Shown here piece by piece: positions 51,300 to 62,119 of a DNA stretch of 64,000 nucleotides. The notes below the pieces were generated by a model that did not search any database, was not told the DNA's origin, and was given only the letters and a program-made list of their open reading frames with translations. Source of the stretch: Bimastos eiseni (lineage: Eukaryota > Annelida > Clitellata > Crassiclitellata > Lumbricidae). The stretch covers positions 28,944,924 through 29,008,923 of the forward strand of contig OY365810.1 of assembly GCA_959347315.1 (NCBI GenBank). Reading direction: 5' to 3'. The position numbers and the translations under genes were made by a program. Positions within the stretch are counted from its first letter, which is position 1. Each line of letters opens with the position of its first letter.

Positions 51300-51939
51300 G
51301 GGGCATATGGGCTTAATCTTCATATTATGCTATACTATAGGCCTATAGCCCTATGTGTGTGTGTAACATTATACATATATAATCATATATATAGGCCTAT
51401 ATATAATCTGGAGTAAATTTATTTAAGTGAATCCAGGTCCTTCCAGGGTTCTTCAGACAAATGAAACCCAGTACAAGGCTATAGTATCAAGGCTATATAT
51501 AGGGCGTTCATGTATATACATGCATATATATAGTGAGTCCGTGAATTATAGGCATTCATTGACAACGTCCAAAAAAATTATTGCTATGCTATTGTCTAAC
51601 CACGTACACTCGTACAGTAGGCCCTATAGTCTGGGCCTATATAGTATATACCAAAACGTATCACCTTGGGAATACCACAGTCCTACACATCGTTGCCTAC
51701 TTTCCGTGCAACTATGGGAGTAATAGAGACCGAAACTAAACTGTCTCGGAGGTGTAACCGATATTATGATAAAACACTCTGACGGTCGGTAATGGTTTGG
51801 TCGAGTATACTACAGGGTACCGTCTCCTAGGACAGGACGTCCCATAGCATTTTGATTATCAGCAATTCAGCATGTCCCTCTGCAACGTACGAAAACGATG
51901 GACTCTATTAATGACGACCGGGTGGCATTTGGCTATAAT

Positions 51940-52045
51940 CAGAGGCGGCGATCTCGTTTGAGAGGTGGGGCATACACCCAATGAGAGGGGTACGAAATGT
52001 GGGGGGGGGGGGGGCAAACGTATGGCGTGTCCCTTTCTGTCAAGC
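51940..52045. mobile_element. Truncated MITE of the GGCGGCGATCTCG family
   Basis: Begins CAGAGGCGGCGATCTCG like the whole copies at 52085-52240 and 57181-57330 (read on the minus strand), continues with gagaggtgggg, a poly-G run and aaacgtatggcgtgtccctt, and stops without its second terminus. It is placed 40 bases from a complete copy in the opposite orientation. Confidence 0.8.
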
Positions 52046-52084
52046 AGTTGAGCAATACTGTATTGCTTTATTATTTGTAATGAC

Positions 52085-52240
52085 CAGGGGCGGCGATCCA
52101 GGGAGTCGAGGGCCCCCCTCAGCTTTTACAGAGAGGGACACGCCATACGTTTGCCCACCCCACATCCCCACATTTCTTATTCCTCTCATCACTGTCCGGG
52201 CAGATGTTCCCCCACCTGTCAGACGAGATCGCCGCCTCTG
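52085..52240. mobile_element. 156-bp hAT MITE with perfect 8-bp target duplication
   Basis: Starts CAGGGGCGGCGATCC and ends GAGATCGCCGCCTCTG (inverted repeats). Both flanks are gtaatgac (52077-52084 and 52241-52248), an exact duplication. This is the youngest-looking insertion in the window. Confidence 0.93.
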
Positions 52241-52294
52241 GTAATGACCATCAATCACAGTAGCAAAATGAAATTCCACTAATATACGTGGTAA

Positions 52295-52299
52295 GAAGC

Positions 52300-52335
<36 letters not shown>
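52295..52335. repeat. (TA)n tract
   Basis: Two TA dinucleotide runs separated by acatata. Confidence 0.9.
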
Positions 52336-53037
52336 TGTTCCAATTATTATGCTTATAAGAAATCCTTTCGAATGCTGACCTTTCAATGAGTTCAATTAAT
52401 TGATTAGGCTACAACTAAATGATTAGCTACAATTAATTTCTTTCTTCTATTAAATAGCAATGCCAAATTGCCAATGTGTTAATTTCAGTACCTGATTTAT
52501 TCTATTAATCATTTATTTATTCAGAAGCTTTTGTAATGCGGGTTGCTTTTCTTCGGGTTTAAAGGCTGTCATTTCTATATAATAGGTTAGGCCTGGAGTT
52601 AGCCGAAATGGGACTATGTTTTAGGTTTCTTCCGGTAATTTTTAAATCCCGAAAAGTAGTCCATATTGTAACAAAACTATAAATCATATTATGATGTGGA
52701 CCTCTTTTTTATTGACACAATTCCTACAAATTGGAAGAGCAATTAAGACATCTTCACCATGTCACAGTAATTCGTAATTACATCTATGTAATATATCCGT
52801 TAATAACCACTGTTCACTAAGGCATAGAAAGTCGGGAAAACACATATTTCTTCTTGGATGCATATTAAAAGCTCTTCCCTAAACACTGTAAAATTAATTA
52901 ATAATCTACAACATACATGAACTGCCTTGCTGAAATATCCGATGTCTGTCTATATTTTGATTAATTATGCAGCGTATAGGGAAGCTTATATATAGGGATC
53001 TTGTATAATTTATGTAAATATATCAATATGGATCCCA

Positions 53038-53100
53038 TATATATATATATATATATGATATATATATATGATATATATATATATATATCATATTATATAA
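53038..53100. repeat. (TA)n / ATATGATATA tract
   Basis: TA runs interrupted by tgata at regular spacing; simple repeat. Confidence 0.9.
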
Positions 53101-53231
53101 TTATATCTGCAATGTTTTGGCTAACTGCAGTGGAATCCCATATGAACAGCAGTGGCAGTGGCTGGGCTAGGCTAATGTTGGGAGAGGATTGTGCCATTGG
53201 GTGGGGCTGCTTTAGCCGGTTAATAAGCGTT

Positions 53232-53291
53232 GGCATCTCGTGAGAATTTGCCTATATATATATATATATATGCCAATTCTCACGAGATGCC
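53232..53291. repeat. Near-perfect inverted repeat with (TA)n loop
   Basis: ggcatctcgtgagaatttgcc and, 18-20 bases of TA later, gccaattctcacgagatgcc. The ~20-bp arms are complementary except for one T/G position. It could be a tiny palindromic transposon relic or a fold-back duplication. A further (TA)n run follows. Confidence 0.9.
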
Positions 53292-53328
53292 GATATATAT
53301 ATATATATATATATATATTATTCAGAAA

Positions 53329-53544
53329 TTTTATATCGCACTTCTTCCAACATTTTTTTTATTCAGAAGTGCACAGACACGCCTCGACGGTGCAACTGCA
53401 GTTGTATTGCAGAGCAATTGTGCGCGAAGGACTTGCTCAAGGTCCCTACACAGTGACACCTTGTACGAAGGTAGAACCCGCTCACTCAGCGCACAATGAG
53501 CATTACAGGCTGACCGCTCTAACCAATCGGCCACTGTACCACAC
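53329..53544 (-). mobile_element. tRNA-derived SINE, copy 3
   Basis: On the minus strand gtggtacagtggccgattgg (A box TGGCCGATTGG) and GGTTCTACCTTC (B box), then the body shared with copies 1 and 2 (caattgctctgcaatacaac, gtcgaggcgtgtctgtgcac). It is close to full length. Confidence 0.85.
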
Positions 53545-53559
53545 ATAGTGTATAACATA

Positions 53560-56500
53560 ATGGTTCATTCCTCTGTATACGAGGGAAGGCATCAATATTA
53601 CTTGATTGATTCATGCGCTATATAAGTCAGTCTCAGCCCTATATAAAAGCTCAAAAATACTACGGTTAAGATTCATGTATAGGAGGCACGGATTCAGAAG
53701 AAGTGTTTAATGTAGGCCTAAGGCCAACCTAAGGGAACCATAAACCAAAACCAAGAAGATCTTATATTGCAAGGATCGAAGTTGATAGTTTCACTAAAGC
53801 ATATCCATTGTGTACATGCATGTATGTTTGTACGTATGTTTGTATCTACCTGTATTTATGTTTTTATTGTGTCGGCCTATGTACTTGTATGTATGCAGTA
53901 TTTTGCATATAGTATAGACATGCATGTATATTGGTATGGATGTACTTGTACGTACCTATAGTATGTATGTGTGAACAGCTTTTTCTGCGAATGTATACAT
54001 AGAGTATGTATATACAATGATATATGTGGTAGGCCAATCTGTAGAATGCAGAACATACGGGTATTATAAATGAATAATTAATATTCACAAGAGTACTAAT
54101 TACTATCAACTCAGTGCTTGGTATACCTCGATCGTGACATACACGTAGTTCAGCAGTCGGCCAGCAACGAGAGCATATATTCATATGGACCTAATTATTC
54201 TAAGGGGGTCTATGGTAAGGTTTGGTGTAGAGCGCATTCACGGTTTGACCTTTGAACTCCGATGGGTCATGGAAAATTCCGTTCTTCTTGCGTAGTTCCA
54301 CTGATCCGATTATTCCATCATTCCATCAAGGACGTCCTCTCATTAATCATCGTCCTGTCACTCATCCTAATCAGAAGCGATGCCTTCGTCGTCATTTCCG
54401 CTTTCATCATCACCGCCATCTATTCCATTGATCTTCACCGCATGTAGGCCTATACAAAAGCCACACGGTTACATTGAAGGGATGCGTCACGTCCGGTTTC
54501 ATATGAAGTCGGATTGGGTCCTAACTGTTACTGTGTTTCCATTACTTTTAATGATATGGGTCTATTTTATCGGGTTGACCTTTAGACTACGCCTGTCATG
54601 CATGGTCCAGACAGGTTGCAGCTAAAATGCGTGACACCCGATCACTCAACTGACAACTGGGCACCAAAGGTTTCATTCTCATCCGTTGAAATGATTGAAG
54701 AAGACCAGCAGTCCCTCATATGAACCCGGGAACCAGTCGAGGGCATGAAGTGTTGAGGAAGACTTCATTTTCTTCGCCTCGACTTATGAGTGTCAGAGTG
54801 TGTAAGCCAGTCCTCTCTTTTCTCTCGCCGTGTATATTGTACGGTCGATGTACTCATTATGCATGCGTTCACTGAGGGCGCGAGGGAAACCGATGTCTAT
54901 AAACTAATATTCTCTCTGGTGGGGGACCTTAGCCCCGCGACCTCTCGTTATGCAGTTCAAAACGCTAAACAATAAACTATCGCGCTTGAAAACGAGAAGA
55001 ATTGCGACTGTACGTTTGTTATTGAAGAAAACGGTTAGGTAAAGAGCATTTGGAGCCAATCAATCGTCAATTTCCTTGGCAACATGAATTAAGGAAACTG
55101 TGCATCATCATTGACCCAGTCTCCAGTGCACGCGGTGGCCATGGCTGCTGTCGTCTGCCGTCTACCTGTCCCTCTTCAATCGATCCATCTGCATCTCATC
55201 CGCTTCATCTTAAATCCGCTCCAGCAGTTGTTTCCAGCTATTCCGCCCTAATAATTAGTAACCATCTGGGTTCACCGGAACGCTTTGCACGCATGCTGTG
55301 TGACACGAAATATGACCGATTAATATGCATGAAAATGATGAAACAATGGCATCTGCAATGACCTCAGGGTCTGATTCAACTGTCGCTAATAGCCTAGACT
55401 AGCGCGTTGGCTGCTATTTGAACTGCCTTCGTAATCTGAATTCAGCTGCTACTTCACATTCCTATAATCTGAAATCTGAATTATGCTGTTATTTCAAATT
55501 CTTCTAAATATTTGACTGCCATTTCATATTCCACTAATCTGAATTTATCTGCTATTTCACATATTCCACGTATTTGAGTTCATCCGCTGCTTTATTATAC
55601 TCCTTCCATTTCGTTCTGCTGCTATTTCAGACTCGTCTTCGTTGACCTTGGCTGCTGTTTAATCTGTCTCTAATACGACGTCATCTGTAATGTCAGGTAG
55701 CTCTAATCTCACATCACTTCCTATTTCACTTAGATGCAAACGGCTTTAGTAGCTGATGCTGGCTGCGTTGTATCCGGCTGCCTCATTACTTGAGTTGCCG
55801 GTGGTGATGTTTCCGAATCTGGTTTTGCTGCTGGTGATGATGATGTGGCTTTTGCTCCAGACGGTGGTTGCTGTGGGAGCGTGCCTGCGTGCGTGCGTGC
55901 GTGTGTTCGGTCGGGGATCAATTATTTCGCCTTTTAAATAAATCAGTCTCTGAATCGATGATGACTCGAACGTACGTCGCCACCAACGCAGACGCCACCG
56001 TCGCCTCCAACACCACCACCACCACAGACGTTCAATGATCTGCAGCTCACGGACAGACAAGACAGACACAGCCAGACACAGACAGGCACAGACAGACACA
56101 GATAGATAGGCTGACGATCAAATAGACATCCGTACAGACACACGCGGATACAGATAGACGACTTACAGAGATAATCAGAGTTATAGCTAGGTAGCGTATA
56201 ATGCACATGCACATGTATGTCTGGCTATCGAAAACACAGAGATGCAGATATACACGTAGGCAGGCATAGACGGACAGAAGGACGGACGGACAGAAGGACG
56301 GACGGACGGACAGACGAACGGACGGGGTTCGTTTGAAGAGATTTGACAGACCACCAGCCGATGTCCTGCTGGGCTTTGTACTGCCAACAGGAGACACAAG
56401 GCACGCTACTCATGATGGCTCTCACGAGCTCAATTCATGGGGTCTACTCGCTGTATTCGGCATCCATCCCCCGATCATCAAAATCGACAGCAGCAGCAGC

Positions 56501-56570
56501 AGCAGCAACCAGGGCAGCAGCGTCCACCAATTACAAAAATATTCTGTTACGCACCACCAAATCAGTCCTA
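53560..56570. other. Intergenic stretch, no gene seen
   Basis: No exon, RNA gene or complete element recognised. There is a (TGTA)-like zone near 53810-53960, a ctatttca-rich imperfect repeat at about 55430-55640, and a gacagacag/ggacggac tetranucleotide zone at 56050-56330. Open frames here follow those simple repeats. Confidence 0.4.
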
Positions 56571-56578
56571 AATACGAC

Positions 56579-56580
<2 letters not shown>

Positions 56581-56640
<60 letters not shown>
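56581..56640. repeat. (CA)n microsatellite
   Basis: About 28 uninterrupted CA units, followed by degenerate CA-rich sequence and, at 56719-56760, a (TA)n tract. Confidence 0.96.
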
Positions 56641-56641
<1 letters not shown>

Positions 56642-56716
56642 AACACACACATGCAAACACATATACATCCATACACGCACACGCACCCACGCGCGCACGC
56701 ACACATACAAACATAC

Positions 56717-56750
<34 letters not shown>

Positions 56751-57180
56751 ATATATATCTAGGCCATTGGAGTTGGGTACCTCATGTATCATATCTTTCC
56801 AATTTACTTGATAGCACCAATACACGACCGTAAAATGTCTCTCAATGTCTTTCGAGATTCTATTTTGCACGTGGAAAAGAGATATAGATCGGAAGTCGTG
56901 GAGACGAGAAAATAATTACACGGTGCTGTTTTTGGTTTTTTGCCATGAATTTATTTATTCTTTCATACAAATATTATAATTTTGTGAAACTATAGGCCTA
57001 CATACAATGTCATACATAGCATGTGTAGGCCTATATATATATACACACATAATATGCCTACAGGCATATAGGCCTATATATATATATTTACATGTATAAT
57101 ATATGTATGCTTATACACACATAGCTGCCTATATTGTGTACACGTATGGGCCTTCGAATGTATAAGCGTAGGCCCATGCC

Positions 57181-57330
57181 CAGGGTCGGCGCTCCCTGGG
57201 GTCGAGGCCTCGAGGGGGACAAATCTCTTTCACGTTTTACAGAGAGGGGACATGTCATACGTGTGTCCCCACATTTCCTACCCCTCTCTTCGGTTGTCCC
57301 CCCACCAGTCAAACGAGATCGCCGCCTCTG
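57181..57330. mobile_element. 150-bp hAT MITE (same family as 52085-52240)
   Basis: Starts CAGGGTCGGCGCTCC and ends GAGATCGCCGCCTCTG. The interior shares acagagagggga, catacgt and cccccaccagtcaaacgaga with the other copies. Flanks cccatgcc and cctacgcc differ at two of eight positions. Confidence 0.82.
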
Positions 57331-59690
57331 CCTACGCCTGTTCGCTGTAGTCGATAAGTCATCTGTCTTCCTTTTACAGAGCAGCAGCAACTCCATGAAT
57401 GTGTCATCTGCATAGTTCTATCACTCGAAGATGCTATTCTTTGCTTATCTGTGCCTACAGAAGATATCACTTTCTTCGTCGGATTCTGCGTGGTTTGGGA
57501 CGGTCCTTGGGCATCTTTTGTTGATTTTCGGACGATATATTTGGGCATCTCTTACTGTCGTTTGAACGGCATACGTGGGCATTTTTACCCTTACACGACT
57601 TGTGGACATCTTTTGTGGTCTCTTGAACGGTATTTGGGCATCGAGCTGTTGTCGCTTTTATACTGTGTTTTGCCATAAAAAATTATTTTGTCATTGGAAG
57701 CCCGATTGCCATTGGAACGGTGATGTGCTAGCATTTTGGCACGTTTAGTCCTACGGGTTGACCAATGCGGTCAGTCAATATGTAAACGTGACAAATATCA
57801 ACGCTCTGATATTGTGGACCCGTAAACGAGACATGCAAGCCATGCACGTGTCATCATCGTTGTCTTAGTCTGTAAGTGGCTGATGTCCAGTGCGCATTTA
57901 ATTGGTTGCCTCTGCAGTTACATGTAGATGTATCTGCCGGAGTCCAAATGTCTTCTGTCTCTTCTTGTCTTCTTAGATCTGCTTTATAATCTTAGCCAAC
58001 TATTCTTCCTTAATCAGCGTTCATATGTCATGGTGGTGGTGGTGGTGATGCTGCTGCTGCTGCTGCTGATGATGATGATAATAATAATAATCGCATAATA
58101 ATAACAGCAGTCATTTTTATGACCCTCCGCCACAACGATGAGTTTGTAAGTTTAGGTAAGCTTACACTGGGTTCATCGACACGAAGCCTTTGCACGCCAC
58201 AGTCATCCGCTAAGGCCCTGAATCTTATTAAGGATGCAAGCAGCCAAACACCTCGGCAAGACGCCCGCTAAGATATATCCGTGAATACTGGCTGCAGACA
58301 GTAAGTCTAGTCTTCTAAGTGAAAGCAACCGAATTCATTGTCTTGGCAATGTTTCAGAATATCACGTGACATGTCGGGTTAATGACTTCTCTAATTATTT
58401 CAAATAGTATATCAACACAATCAACACAGTCAACAGTAGGTCTACACGCATCAGTTGAGTCAGAGCCGCATTTTGATATGCGCAGCGTATAGAGGTTCAC
58501 GTAAGACCCCGCAAACTCAGAAGGACCTGCGGACCAGAGACGCCTTATATAGGCCCATAGCTGCATGCTCTGCATTCCGGCTTTTAACTCATGATATTCA
58601 GTCGCCAGTGAAGTAACACAAAAGGGAGAATTATTGCCCTACAGGCTCTTTATCATTCGCCGCCAGCCTTCAGTCTGTAGCGTTCGCGACAAAATCAAAC
58701 TGAGAAACTATAAGCCCCTATTGATGCCGAAAATTGATCGAGAATTCGCACAAACGCAAAAATATCACCGCCCAATTGATACATTGATCTGCTGGCAGCG
58801 TTTTACAGACTTGAAGTTTGTTTATACAGCAGTAGGCCTATGACGATCAAAGGCGTGACTTCAATAAATCAATGCATCATAAGTGCAAAGGTAATGGCTG
58901 TACGCACTTGTGCAGTGGCCGAAGAATAATTATACGATGATTATACAAACAACTATTCCATCAATTAAGACATTTTCATTTAATTATGGCGCCCGTTGGA
59001 TTAAATGCTCTGGAAATGTATATCCGATCAAATAACGCATGAAGAGCCATTGCACGAGAAGTGACCAAATTGAAACTGCGCTGCACGAATATCATCGATT
59101 ACATGACAGTTGTTATGTCAGCAGTTCTAATCGAGGGCACGCTGGCGCCATAGAAAGGACCAGACCGCAGTCTATCCTCAAGACTAACAGGTCTGATTTG
59201 TCTCTAGGGGTTAAACCGCAAAAAGCAACACAACGCTTAATCCGTAAATGACGTGCGAGTAGACCTACTCAAAAATATGGGAAACCTAGACAGCATGTCG
59301 TTTAAAAAGAGTTGCGTTTGCAGAAAATTGAGCCCTAGGCGAAAAAAGTTTTGGGGCGCATTTGAATTTGTAGGCCCTATATATGTGGCGGACAGGCCAC
59401 AAGGCTTGAATGAATGATTTATTTAAATAATCGGCTCGCCATAGTGTTATTTTACGTCTATTTTTTTACAGTGTTGCGCATAGGAAGGAAGACCGATCGG
59501 CGGTTTTTAATTGAGTGCATAGCTTGCAGACGCATGAATTGGCTTGAGTATAGCCTGACATGCGGTGCATCGCTATATATGTGGAGCAGTGGTTCGTACT
59601 GTTTCATACGTAGAGTGGTTCTCGTACCGCTCCAGGGATCGTTGAGTGTTGCCATATAAATACGACCTCTAGTGACAGCCGCTCTCGCGG
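57331..59690. other. Intergenic stretch, no gene seen
   Basis: No exon or RNA gene recognised. Around 57470-57640 the phrase tgggcatctttt/tgggcatctctt/tgggcatttttac/tggacatcttttg recurs about every 50 bases, an imperfect tandem repeat. Confidence 0.4.
58030..58092. repeat. Compound trinucleotide microsatellite (GGT, GCT, GAT, AAT)
   Basis: Consecutive short runs of tgg, tgc, tga and taa triplets differing by one base, as if one triplet array drifted stepwise into the next. Confidence 0.92.
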
Positions 59691-59699
59691 TCAGGCTGG

Positions 59700-62110
59700 T
59701 GCTGCTTTTCGCTGATCTGGTGGGGTGGGCCCCTCTGCCGTCGATCGCAAGACGGACCGTGCCCTGATCGTAAGAGTCAACAGGCTGATAGAGAAAGTCC
59801 GATCGTGAGAAATAAATGAATAAATGACAGTTCTGTTCGGAAATACGGGGAAGATGGTGACCCCGTTGGTGGCCGTGAGTGATACAGACTGGGTGAGTCC
59901 CAGAAGGGACCGACGCAGATATCGAGAGAGGCCTCGGCGGCCGACAGAGAGATAGACTGGGAAAAATCCCCGACCGTGGGAGACCGTGGGAGTTCTGGTG
60001 GCCGAGAAATATTCTGGTTGGCTACCTAGATCGGTCATAGTTACTCCTCGCGAATACCAGCAGGTTGTCGGATACGTGACCCCGTCGGTGGCCGTGAGAA
60101 ATAGAGATCGGGTAAAGCCCCGAGCAACCGAACGCTACATCGAGACAGATTATGGCGACTGTTGAGACAATTTACGGGAAGAATTCCCCAGTGTACACGT
60201 TGGTTAAAAGACGGGGAGGGCGGCCCCGTGAAGCCGTTGGAAACAGACTGAGAGCTACCGGAGAAGCCGTTGACAAATACTGGAAAACATGAATACATTC
60301 GATAAATACGGGGAGGGTGACCCCATTGTTGCGTTAGATACAGGGAAAGTTCCCTTTGGTGCCGAAAACCTGATCAATTGTGGGCGTCTCTGCATATTCT
60401 TTTCTATTTACGGTTTTCCGTAAATATCTATACTTGGCTACCTAGCGTGGTCATACTTACTCCTCCCGTGTACCAGCAATCTGTTGAATTGCGTGTCTGA
60501 TCGCAATGTCTTAGGTCGCGGTTTCCCCGCGTATCTTTACCTGAGTTACTAAACGTAATATCTGTACTTGCGGTGTCCCCGCAGTATGTCTTCTTGATTG
60601 TCTTACGGTCTTTCGGTAAATATTCTGACTGGCTACCTATGTTGGTCACAGTTACTCCTCTCGGTTTTCCAGAAATCTATTCACTTGTCTGTCTAGTTGC
60701 AATATCTTGGCTCGCGGTTTCCCCGCGAGGCGTCTACTAATTTCTTCTTGTAGATCTAACTACATAATCTTCTTTCGAGGATTTCCTCGAAAGATTTGCC
60801 AGTGGTTCGTTCCAGTGTACAAGAGACAGAGTACAATTGCTTCAGAGAAAGTGATTATAATAATACAGGTCTGTGTGAAACATAGAGGTAACGTGGTGAC
60901 ACTTACCTCAGGTGCCTGTGAGAGAATCGAGTCTGAGAAACGAGAGTTGGTGCATTACCGTTGGTCAGATCTCTAGGTGACGAATACAAATATGTTCCTA
61001 CGATGGGATGAATAAACGCAGTCGATGAGAGTTAAAGACATGTGAGAGTCTGGGTGATCGGATATTAAAGTATATGACAGATGCAAGCAGGCCGAGGAAT
61101 ATACTTGTTAGCTACCTAGTTCGGTCATAGATACTCCTCCCGTTTTCCCCAGGTTGTCGGAGACATGAAAAGTCGGGTGGCCGCAAGAGATACAAGCCGA
61201 GTAGATTCCCGCAGTAGCAGCCGTACAAACCGAGAGAGCTGCCGGTGGAGAGTTGGCACATACGGGGAAAGTTCCCCATTGAATACGTTCGATAGAAATA
61301 TCGGGGAAATTCCCGAAAGACCCGCTGGAATTACACGTGGAGGGTGAACACGTTAGAAGAGCACGTGACAAACAAGAGAAAACACTGGTGCCGATTGATA
61401 CCTTCAGGTTACTAGTCAAGTAACTCTTCTTGATGGCTTTATAGTCGTTCGATAGATACTCTTGTTTGTTACCTACGTTGGTCATAGTTACTCCTCCCGG
61501 TTTCCCGAGTATCAGAATTTATTACGGTGTTGGCGGACAATTGCCAACGCAGAGGACGGTCAATCGTGTGCCTGATAACTTATGCGTGTGAGGCCGGTAT
61601 GCCACACACGGAAATGGGCCAAGAGGCCGACGTGAAAGTCTGGGCAGTCGGAAACCCAGGGTAAAGATAGTAAGCAGACCAAGAATTGATCGATGCGTAA
61701 ATATTACTGTTGGCTACCTACGTTGGTCATAGATACTCCTCCCGTTTTCCCGAAGTGTATCTACTTGCGTGTCTGATCGAAGTGATCGATACGAGTACGT
61801 TTGGGTAATCGGGTACCCAGGTGAATACATGGTTGCTTGTCGTTACACACAGTTCTGAGAGCTGACTGAAGTGCGAGGTCGGGCCCCCTCGTGCGTAGGT
61901 CGGATCGAAGATCTGTGTGCAGATAGCGAAGTTTATAGACAGAAGACCTTCACTATCAGTGTCCGTGAATACCATGCCAGTGTCATTTTTATCGAAGCAG
62001 AATATATCAGTGTTGGTGGGTAACTGCTAACACAGAGGACGGGAACTTAGTCCGTCAATGGTGCATGACAAAATATACGTGTGCGGCCGTTTATGCCATA
62101 TACGGAAATA
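59700..62110. repeat. Hairpin-dense degenerate repeat cluster with six 28S-R2-site-like cores
   Basis: Six copies of a ~33-base core (plus strand, consensus ggctaccta..ttggtcatag then ttactcctcccg) start near 60018, 60434, 60629, 61109, 61468 and 61709, spaced 195 to 480 bases. Between them are many short inverted repeats with 5-10 bp stems and 2-10 base loops, for example at 60408 (tttacgg/ccgtaaa), 60711 (ctcgcgg/ccgcgag), 60773 (tctttcgagg/cctcgaaaga), 60340 (agggaa/ttccct) and 61264 (ggggaa/ttcccc). Other diverged duplicates: gtgaccccgt.ggtggccgtg at about 59857 and 60077, and a ~110-bp block at 61510-61625 repeated at 62000-62115. Minus-strand frames of 70-125 codons start at the ATG inside the cores, but I see no protein family in them. 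Confidence 0.8.
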
Positions 62111-62119
62111 GACCGAGAG

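Noticed and set aside
56333..56870. Frames of 94-166 codons
   Set aside because: Driven by (CA)n and (TA)n microsatellites.
59691..61485. Minus-strand frames of 70-125 codons in the hairpin cluster as a repeat-protein gene
   Set aside because: Starts coincide with ATG in the repeated core, but the frames share no conserved protein downstream and lack consistent splice sites. Kept only as part of the repeat description.
60018..61744. A genuine 28S rRNA gene fragment
   Set aside because: Similarity stops after about 24 bases at each core; the conserved 28S sequence that follows AGGTAGCCAA is absent.
59700..62110. CRISPR-like array
   Set aside because: Repeat copies are degenerate, unevenly spaced (195-480 bases) and the intervening sequence is itself repetitive; the window is eukaryotic.
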